Source: a virus. From it: a stretch of DNA of 44,221 nt. The stretch lies in IMG/VR virus record IMGVR_UViG_3300050011_000158, positions 1-44,221 of that record; one strand, written 5' to 3'. Below, in pieces: positions 26,801-33,823 of the stretch (its first letter is position 1; every line of letters starts with the position of its first letter). Made by a program: the position numbers and the translations under genes. Below the pieces are notes generated by a model. The model made no database searches, was not told the DNA's origin, and saw only the letters and a list, made by a program, of their open reading frames with translations.

Positions 26801-27793
26801 TTGGGCTTTGCCATTGCTTCGCCGACCGCTCGTACTGTATTGGGTGTGAATCTACAAGCTACCACCGCCCCCATTACGCTGTATGTCAACAACGTCACTG
26901 GCAGTGACAGCAACAGTGGGTTGTCGTTAAGCACAGCAAAGTTGACGATTTTGTCCGCAATGAATGAACTACCGCCTGTCCTCAGCTTCCCATGTGTCAT
27001 CGAGCTTGCGGATACAGGAGTGGCATACAATCTCACCAATATTCAAGGTATCGGCGGACTGGAAGAAATTACGCTAGGGAACGGTGTAAGTGAAAGTCTC
27101 TTTGCGTTCGCCTTAGCTAACCTGTCTCGTGTAGTACAGGGCGAGGGGCGTTTGGTTATCTCGATTCAATCGGGAGCAAGCGGTCAGGCTGTCATTGATG
27201 CCACGGGATTTGCGGGTACGGGTACGGGTCCAACGTATGCGTTCTACATCGATACGAGCCGCGTGATCCTCAACGGCATCCTGTTCAAGGGGTTCCAAGG
27301 CACTGCCATTAAGGGTAGAAACGCCGACATTCAATTCGTGAATTGCAGTTGGCTAGATAACCTTCAAGCGGGCTCTTTCGAGGAAGCGTGCGGCGTGGTT
27401 ATTGATGGGGGCACCATCACATTACCGAGTTCTGGTGTAGGGCACATCGGGACTGGTGGCACAAGCATTAGTGCTACAAGCGTGAATATGCTCCTTGAGA
27501 CGAGTCCCGCCGCCTTGAACACTGCTCCGTTCTTTGTTGTTGAGCGCGGATCGAACCTTACGCTCATGACGCACGGAATTAGCTCATTGCAGGAAAATTT
27601 ACCGCAAGCGTCCCCATTTATAGTTGTGGCTCAGGCCGAATTAAATAGCAGCATCGTGGTCACGGCAGATTTTCAAACTTGGGGAAGCTGTGTACTTGAA
27701 GCAAACTCAGTTTTGGCTCAGACCGTTCAGACAAATTCATTCCTTGGTGGTGTCATAGAAGACGCTTCCTCGGAGATAGTAACGCAATTATAA
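23885..27793 (+). CDS. Tail fibre/baseplate protein with C-terminal beta-helix
   Basis: This 1302-residue protein starts MASTYDWQ, and the N-terminal 130 residues include DADINLLQDLQDYKRQRLL, a helix seen in proteins that attach fibres to baseplates. The middle is beta-rich and has no clear match. Near residue 999 LYVNNVTGSDSNSGLSLSTA begins, the usual opening of right-handed parallel beta-helix (pectate-lyase-like) domains; Asn/Gly/Val turns continue to about residue 1185. Such domains bind or cut surface sugars and form receptor-binding tips. No catalytic residues can be assigned by eye. It follows the HNH stop by one base and is followed nine bases later by the giant adhesin gene. Confidence 0.65.
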   Translation: MASTYDWQKTYPTVCSRTLDPTGKSLVTVVGMHDRQITDADINLLQDLQDYKRQRLLNDQVTSGCLTYTPFQYAALVSNTFYVPSFDLLFNGEVITIQGNNSSALTLNAVSPSAQPPVWSPGTAEEDARLYIAFVEVWYQSLNPQTGQGYYTDPTTGLRYFYPYGGVNPVSTNATLAAFLDDSVDPFQGLFTTERAQIQWRISVQRVGLNYDFTQFQFGLDPSTATNLYAPMAVHPQAGQSSPVTTIDGNPATYMNMGSINGDTGVWRAGNGNVYNSLGTMDGYSYAFPLATIFMKNSGNFDIRTNPWGCGNSNPPAYWLANPTGTNGLLSSGISGRFDSRLADQIFQDNVVDTRSTINLTGWDMDALCRYGFGDLVQGETQLAVSRGDATVSTTNAENVGSRLNYYVSVAPASILNTNTISAWDGFSNGFSSDLRTFASTIAVSINNKSLGSNGQPWVSGSPQGDAFTITLPASSQATIQSVAVTALVTNPSTGTVSAAALLKGQVTINGLGSKSVTVQLTDALGGTAFDPGTNNIYATIGVQYPAGSNIDLRHVPYVIDGGQLFDASTGVTMPVYGVSEYEVQSVQLALQAQTVLAINPEYSDTVLGTRIWILVPGSSGISQTLGSQAYTQFIIPRTDLNESVNGLYGVNAWDFNTGIFYPISGRVMSGNNYILTIQKAVPTSSTVVVSFIAQNTAQLAYNAPVKGVTEIEETVLFGNYSGPFFNLDQRVQVVSIGYNTFPANTTTIVLAAQQPTISTLSTGCSIKGIAGDDTGNRFIWVSDGASPTPNFTAVTIPATNITINNGVITLIVPGNYATSQFFFVGSILPAFDPLSVLIVEMHYIPYQGEGVLNRDYEFLHAEDNALITTNGTGSAPIVGLQDIYPYNRELPIVVTMPAQPGWSDATLTNVALETFFDSNFVAMRVNNVEHTFLAPMHTNDFIPPINKDIRKSVRFVTAATGGRGFGVAVPHLGFAIASPTARTVLGVNLQATTAPITLYVNNVTGSDSNSGLSLSTAKLTILSAMNELPPVLSFPCVIELADTGVAYNLTNIQGIGGLEEITLGNGVSESLFAFALANLSRVVQGEGRLVISIQSGASGQAVIDATGFAGTGTGPTYAFYIDTSRVILNGILFKGFQGTAIKGRNADIQFVNCSWLDNLQAGSFEEACGVVIDGGTITLPSSGVGHIGTGGTSISATSVNMLLETSPAALNTAPFFVVERGSNLTLMTHGISSLQENLPQASPFIVVAQAELNSSIVVTADFQTWGSCVLEANSVLAQTVQTNSFLGGVIEDASSEIVTQL

Positions 27794-27802
27794 GGATTGA
27801 AA

Positions 27803-30800
27803 ATGCCTCCTCCTCTAAATCTCGGCTATGTGGGTCCCGTATCGGCGCTGATTGACAGCAACAACGTTCTGACCGTCAATTGGGTGCCGAATCTGTTGCC
27901 GCCGACAGCTTACACGAGTTGGGAAATCATCCTCAATGGAACCCCCACCGCTTCCGTATCTGCTCCCGTCCCGTACACAGGTACGCCGTTATTTTACACA
28001 ACGACCTTGGCCGCAGGTTCGTGGACGATGGACATGCGGACCACTGCTGCGGGAAGCCCGCCCGTGTCGTTCGATTGGGAGTATTTTAATTCCACCTTCA
28101 ACGTGTGGGAATCCGTCGCTGTGCTACTTCCTCCGTATCTCGCCTTCCCTGACGCCATTCCTTCGGCAGATGTCATATTTAGCAACACCACGCTTCAACT
28201 GGGACAACCTCTAACACTCACGCTTCAGCCCGCGTATACGAATGCCGATCAGTGGCAAGTTCTTTGGCCTGATGGCTCAAATACGGGATGGTTGCCGCTC
28301 TCCGCATCCCTCTTGACCAAGCAGTTTTCGATATCGGGACCGCTGGACGTTGTAATCCAGACCCGCAAGCTTTACAACACCTCGTCCTACAGCCCACAGG
28401 TCATCCTGATGCGCCAGCTTACGGTAGCGATATTCGTGGTCGATCAACAGTTCACGGGTACAACTACAACTTCCACCTCCTTGACAGGCACGTTGGGTAT
28501 CGGCGGTCAGCAGGGGTTTGAGATCACGGGCGCAACTGGCGTGGGATCAACCGCCAATCCGTGGGAAGTGGTTGCTCGTGCGATTGTGCGCGATACGGAT
28601 ACCAATGAACTCAAGTTGCTTGTCGCAACGACTCGTTTCTCCAATGCTTCATCCTTGCTTGGCACGATGGGTATTGACGTGTTTCCCATCGAGGGACGCC
28701 CGAAGGTTAAGGAACTGATTGTACCTGTCTACGAGAATAGCTTTAACTCTCTCACATCTGCTATTCCAGTGAGCATCACGACGACACAATTGCCGACAAC
28801 TATTTACGTCGGTAAGCCAATGGCAGAATTTCAGATGCAGGCGTCGGGCGGAAATCAGCCGTATGCTTGGTACACGGACGGGTTACCCGAGGGCTTGAAG
28901 CTGAGTGTCAACGGCGTGTTGAGTGGAACTCCGTTGGGTTTGGGCAATTTCTCCATTAACTTTGCGGTGCAGGATTCTAGCGTGCCGTTTTTTATCGCTG
29001 AAACGGCATTCCCTATCAAGGTGAGCACTGACTTGCTGGTGCAGATTGCACCTAGTCAATCATACACCATCTTTACGTTGCCCACCGTATCCCATTCTAC
29101 GCCTTTAAGTCCACTTGGAACCTCGTTAGGTGTGGCACAGGTTGACACCCCTTATTCGGTGCAGATGGTGGTCGGGAATGTTAACACATCCAACCCCACC
29201 TCGGGCGGATTGCCGCCGTACTCATGGCTTCTCGCCGCAGGAAACTTACCTATTGGACTCAGTATCAACCCCAACACAGGCTTGATTTCAGGCACACCGT
29301 GCACTTACAACTCGACTACAGATTACAGCAAAACGTTTTCCGCAGTCGTTCAAGTCACGGATGCTATCGGTGCAATCGCCACACAGACTTACACGATGAC
29401 ATTACAGCCCGCACCGCTGCAATTCGCTCCCAATGTCGATCAATCGACGGTCTACGCGGGGCAGCAATTCAAGCTGGTGCTCCCAATTTTCGGTGGAATA
29501 CCTCCCTACACGCTTACGGGTAACGGGGTTCTTCCAGTAACGGTAGGTAGCAGCAGCTTCTATAGTCTCCCCGCCCTCTTAGTGGATGGACAACTCGAAG
29601 TTGACGTGAATTTTGATACGGCTGGGACCTATACGTTTCTAGCCGAAGGGATTCAAGATAGTGCAACGCCGACTCACACGACGATTGCCCCAGCCCAATT
29701 CACCCTCACTGTTGAGACTGCTCTCAGTGATCCATTCCTTGTTCCCGCGCTCGTGAATCACGTCTGGGGAAACCCAGACGTAACCGAATACGATATCCCT
29801 ATAACGGGCACTTTTTCGGGCTTCTCCCTTGCCGATACTACCCTCACACCGATCACGCTGTCAAACGGAATTAAGGTCATAGTTAATTCCGCATCAGCCG
29901 AAGGACCGTTGAACGGATCGCCTACTGTAGGTCCTGTAGCTGTGTCCACTCCCATCAACTATGGTTTCTCTCCCTACTACACTATCCCCGGAATAGTGGT
30001 AACCCCAGTTGGGGTGAATTCCGAGCATTGGTACGCAAGATTCGTAGGGTATCTCATGCCGAGTGCTACAGGTACGTATACCATCGGCGTCAATAGCGAC
30101 GACGGGGCAAATGTGTTTGTTGGCGGTCAAACGATAGTCAGGAACTTGAATGTACAACAGCCCGCGAACAACTCGATTGCATATTCACAAAGCGGCACCG
30201 TCAGCCTCACGGCGGGTATTTACTACCCCCTAGTGGTAGAATGGCAGAACGGGGTGGGGCCGTATGATTTACAACTTCTGTGGACACCACCATCAAGCCC
30301 CGCATCTCCGTTCGACATCGAGTTAGGCTCGGCTGCTAACTACGCTCTGTTGGCGGCATCTGGTATCACCAACACGGGCACAACGATAGTGACTGGCGGC
30401 GTGATCGGCTCCAGTCCAACCCCGTCCATCACATTCGACGGCGGTACAGCTACAGTTGATAACGCCGATGCAGCAGCCGCGCAAAGCGCGGTTACAACGG
30501 CGGTTGCTTATTTCAACGGTTTAACCTACACGTCTCTCAGCGGTTCGTCTGTTAACCTCAGCACGAGCACTGGGGGCGGTGGAGGCGCGGGTGTGTACCA
30601 TGCTGGACATTACTCTGCGGGCTCGACAATGGATGCCCCGACCAGTATCACATTAGACGCACAGGGTAATCCAAACGCTTTGTTTGTGTTCAAAGCTAGT
30701 TCTTCAATTACATTTGAGTCTGGCGCATCCGTTCTTTTAGTCAATGGTGCACAGCCACAAAATGTGGTTTTCCTCGCTGGAACCACCATCATTCAAACTG

Positions 30801-33800
30801 GCAACGTCGGGGCAACGATCAACGGTACTCTTATCGCTGGAACACAAGTGACGTTCGGCGGTGGTACTTTCAACGGTCGTGCAATTGCTCAGACCGCCAA
30901 CATCACCATCGCAGCGGCAGTAGCAATCACCGTGCACGCTCACGGTAGTAGCCTCCAGCTTATTCCAAGCGTGAATTTAAGCACCAGTAGCACCGTCATT
31001 ACGGGCACCCTGACCGCCACATGGTGGAATGGTACAGCCACGACGTGGCTACCGCAGTCTTACGAGGTGGAATTTATCGGAACGTCGTCAGGGGTGTTTG
31101 GTAACGCCCAGTACGCCGTGCCTCTTAATTTTCAAAGAAACATCGCGGGCTTACCCACCACAATCTCGACGTTTTCTCAGACCTATACAACGTTGTCATC
31201 CAACACCCTGACGGGAACGGTATGCGGCTCGGCAATTACTTGGGCTACTGGCGACATCGGTGCTATGACGATAAACACTCGTCCGTACATTGCGGGTGAA
31301 GTGGTCGGCTTGAATCCTCGTCAGTCATACTACAATTCCCCCGATGTTCCTGAGCTTCCGCAAAGTCCGTCATCTGGTGATGGTCCGTGGACAGCCGTTG
31401 TGGGCTGCGGCTGTTCTTCAAATTGCCTGCCTTTGGGACTTTCACTTGATTCACATAGCGGGTTGATTTACGGAACGCTGTTGGGTGTGTTCACGGGTAC
31501 AAGCGTTATTGAGTATGTCGGAACCACTGGCATAGTTCACGGTATAGCGACTATCAATTGGCTCACTGTATCAAGTGCATTCCCAGTGATTAGCACTGGC
31601 TTGGACAGTATTCAAATGGGCACGGCACTGACGAATAGTTACATCACCGTTCCGTCGAATATCACTCCCATATCTGCCTCCATCTACTACATCAGGGGCA
31701 TCTTAGGTGGGACACTTCCCGCAGGCTTAACGCTAAGTCCAACGCCTTCAGGTCAGAAATTTTACATCACGGGGACGGCCACGGAGGGCGGGTACTTTGA
31801 CGTTTGGTTCCAAGTAATCGCGAGCACGGGCACGGCATACCTATACCATCGTCTCTCCATTGATTTTATCAACCCACTAATAATTACCACTCAGTCGCTA
31901 CCAACGGCGGATGCGGGTGCTTACTACGCTCTTTTGCAGGGCTTCGGTGGAGCACCGCCTTATACGTGGTCTTCTCCGAATTTCCCATTAGGTGTCGGCA
32001 TTGGAGCCTTCGCTGGTTTGTCGCTCAATTCAAGCACGGGTGTCATTAACGGTACACTGACTTCTCCTCCCGTAACGAGTCCAACTACACTCGGCGACAT
32101 CCAAGTCACACTTACGGATTCCACAGGTACCTCCGTTACGGATGGCTTAGGCTATCAGCCAACCCTCGACTTCATCTACAACAACGGTCTCCGCATAGTC
32201 ACCGCGACCCCATGGGGTGTAGCTACAGTCACCAACGATACGAATGGGTATTCGTTCCAGATGCAAGGAGCGGGCGGTACACCACCGTACTACTGGACGA
32301 TAAGTCCCCCAGCTACACTTCCGGGCGGTATTGTCTTCAATTCAGGTCAAGAGTTCGACACAGGGCAGCCCATCGACGGCGGTTGGTTCTCAGGCACATG
32401 GACGGGTGCGGCATACACGCCGAATCCAACTTCGATCACAGTCGTATTGACTGATAGCGTTTCAGGTACGAACTCTAAATTGTTTAATATTCGCACGGGT
32501 ACTTGGACGATAGGCATCGCCGGCACGGGCGTCGGCCCAATCCCACGGGGTGAATCGTATCAGGGATCGCTCGCGGCTACGGGGACATACACGCTACCCA
32601 TTCAGTGGGAAATTGCGCCAACCTCCGGCTACCCGAACCTTCTCCCGTCAGGACTATTTATACAAGCTGATGGCACAGGCGCAACCGCTACAATTGCGGG
32701 CACGTATTCCGGTTCCATATTGACGAATTCCCCAGTCAGAGTCATTGCAGTTGATGCTCTCGGCAACACGGCGGAAAATGTCTTGTTCCTCTCTACCGAC
32801 ACAAACTTGATCGTCGTCGGGTGGGATACTGTGCCGACATCGGGCGCTATTCAGCCGTTCCCGCTGCCCAATGCGGTTATCACGGGCAGTTACGGCCCAA
32901 TTCAACTCGTCGCTAAAAACGGTGTGCCTCTGGCAGGTGGTGTTGATGGTGGGGTGTACGGTAGGTACAATTGGAGCAGCGTCCCATCATTCCCGTTTGA
33001 TGGGATTTCGCTCGCAGGAAGCGGAGCAACGGCAGGTCAACTTTCGGGCACAGCTACGACACTGTTTAGCCAGAGCTTCACATTCACGGTATCAGACAGT
33101 CTCACGCCAGCCAATACCGCCACGTATACTACGACGTTCTCGTCGCAGGTGTCTGGTTTGACCATCACCACGGTAACGTTGCCACAGGCAGTCGCAGGCA
33201 CTCCGTACTCGTTCTCGCTTGCAGCCTCGCTGGGCTCGCCGCCGTATACGTTCTCTATTGTGGGAGGGGCTTTACCGTCTGGGCTCACGATGAATTCCGC
33301 AGGCTTGATTACGGGTACTACGTTGACATTAGGGACTACCCCCATCACGTTCCGTGTGACAGATAGCACGTCCGCGTACTCTAACAAACTTCTGTCCCTT
33401 ACGACCATCTCTGGGTTGGTACTGAAGACTGGGATCGATTATGAAGATTCAACCTCGTATGGCTATCTTGGATACGTTGATAAGGGTAACGTGGTCGGAA
33501 TTTCACCGCGTACAAATCTATCATTCTATGTGGTTGCGACGGGCGTAATTACTACAAACCCAGCCTCACTCGGAATAATTGTCAGTGGTGGGTTTAGCGT
33601 CGGAACTGTGACTATTTCGGGCGGTGTAGCTCTAATCCCACTGAATGGTCCGTTCTCGTCAGGAACCATCGGAAATAGCAACCCGCTGTCCATTTCGGTA
33701 ACGGATTCTGGTGTCACGGCTACTGGAACTTTTAATTGGGTGGTTTACGACGATGGAGCGTTGCGACTGGCAGCAAACAATGCATTCCCAGTCAAGTTGA

Positions 33801-33814
33801 CGACACCGAACTAA
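27803..33814 (+). CDS. Giant virion adhesin with putative-Ig repeats, PA14 and DUF3494 ice-binding-like domains
   Basis: The 2003-residue protein starts at ATG 27803 (AAGGA six bases upstream); the TTG six bases earlier is less likely. Domains in order: N-terminal beta-rich head; putative-Ig (He_PIG-type) repeats at about 332-408, 438-537 and 549-638, each with a G(G/S)xPPY motif and, in the first two, LPxGL(S/K)...G..SGTP; a PA14 domain at about 714-832 (WYARFVGYLMPSATGTYTI, NSDDGANVFVGG, PLVVEWQNGVGPYDLQLLW); a DUF3494 ice-binding-like domain at 837-1048 (LGSAANYALLAASGITNTG, ITLDAQGNPNALFVFKASS, SVLLVNGAQPQNVVFLAGT); then at least five more Ig-like units (about 1366-1870). A Cys cluster (CGCSSNC) lies between. 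It likely projects from the baseplate and binds surface polymers. Confidence 0.75.
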   Translation: MPPPLNLGYVGPVSALIDSNNVLTVNWVPNLLPPTAYTSWEIILNGTPTASVSAPVPYTGTPLFYTTTLAAGSWTMDMRTTAAGSPPVSFDWEYFNSTFNVWESVAVLLPPYLAFPDAIPSADVIFSNTTLQLGQPLTLTLQPAYTNADQWQVLWPDGSNTGWLPLSASLLTKQFSISGPLDVVIQTRKLYNTSSYSPQVILMRQLTVAIFVVDQQFTGTTTTSTSLTGTLGIGGQQGFEITGATGVGSTANPWEVVARAIVRDTDTNELKLLVATTRFSNASSLLGTMGIDVFPIEGRPKVKELIVPVYENSFNSLTSAIPVSITTTQLPTTIYVGKPMAEFQMQASGGNQPYAWYTDGLPEGLKLSVNGVLSGTPLGLGNFSINFAVQDSSVPFFIAETAFPIKVSTDLLVQIAPSQSYTIFTLPTVSHSTPLSPLGTSLGVAQVDTPYSVQMVVGNVNTSNPTSGGLPPYSWLLAAGNLPIGLSINPNTGLISGTPCTYNSTTDYSKTFSAVVQVTDAIGAIATQTYTMTLQPAPLQFAPNVDQSTVYAGQQFKLVLPIFGGIPPYTLTGNGVLPVTVGSSSFYSLPALLVDGQLEVDVNFDTAGTYTFLAEGIQDSATPTHTTIAPAQFTLTVETALSDPFLVPALVNHVWGNPDVTEYDIPITGTFSGFSLADTTLTPITLSNGIKVIVNSASAEGPLNGSPTVGPVAVSTPINYGFSPYYTIPGIVVTPVGVNSEHWYARFVGYLMPSATGTYTIGVNSDDGANVFVGGQTIVRNLNVQQPANNSIAYSQSGTVSLTAGIYYPLVVEWQNGVGPYDLQLLWTPPSSPASPFDIELGSAANYALLAASGITNTGTTIVTGGVIGSSPTPSITFDGGTATVDNADAAAAQSAVTTAVAYFNGLTYTSLSGSSVNLSTSTGGGGGAGVYHAGHYSAGSTMDAPTSITLDAQGNPNALFVFKASSSITFESGASVLLVNGAQPQNVVFLAGTTIIQTGNVGATINGTLIAGTQVTFGGGTFNGRAIAQTANITIAAAVAITVHAHGSSLQLIPSVNLSTSSTVITGTLTATWWNGTATTWLPQSYEVEFIGTSSGVFGNAQYAVPLNFQRNIAGLPTTISTFSQTYTTLSSNTLTGTVCGSAITWATGDIGAMTINTRPYIAGEVVGLNPRQSYYNSPDVPELPQSPSSGDGPWTAVVGCGCSSNCLPLGLSLDSHSGLIYGTLLGVFTGTSVIEYVGTTGIVHGIATINWLTVSSAFPVISTGLDSIQMGTALTNSYITVPSNITPISASIYYIRGILGGTLPAGLTLSPTPSGQKFYITGTATEGGYFDVWFQVIASTGTAYLYHRLSIDFINPLIITTQSLPTADAGAYYALLQGFGGAPPYTWSSPNFPLGVGIGAFAGLSLNSSTGVINGTLTSPPVTSPTTLGDIQVTLTDSTGTSVTDGLGYQPTLDFIYNNGLRIVTATPWGVATVTNDTNGYSFQMQGAGGTPPYYWTISPPATLPGGIVFNSGQEFDTGQPIDGGWFSGTWTGAAYTPNPTSITVVLTDSVSGTNSKLFNIRTGTWTIGIAGTGVGPIPRGESYQGSLAATGTYTLPIQWEIAPTSGYPNLLPSGLFIQADGTGATATIAGTYSGSILTNSPVRVIAVDALGNTAENVLFLSTDTNLIVVGWDTVPTSGAIQPFPLPNAVITGSYGPIQLVAKNGVPLAGGVDGGVYGRYNWSSVPSFPFDGISLAGSGATAGQLSGTATTLFSQSFTFTVSDSLTPANTATYTTTFSSQVSGLTITTVTLPQAVAGTPYSFSLAASLGSPPYTFSIVGGALPSGLTMNSAGLITGTTLTLGTTPITFRVTDSTSAYSNKLLSLTTISGLVLKTGIDYEDSTSYGYLGYVDKGNVVGISPRTNLSFYVVATGVITTNPASLGIIVSGGFSVGTVTISGGVALIPLNGPFSSGTIGNSNPLSISVTDSGVTATGTFNWVVYDDGALRLAANNAFPVKLTTPN

Positions 33815-33823
33815 GGAAAAACG

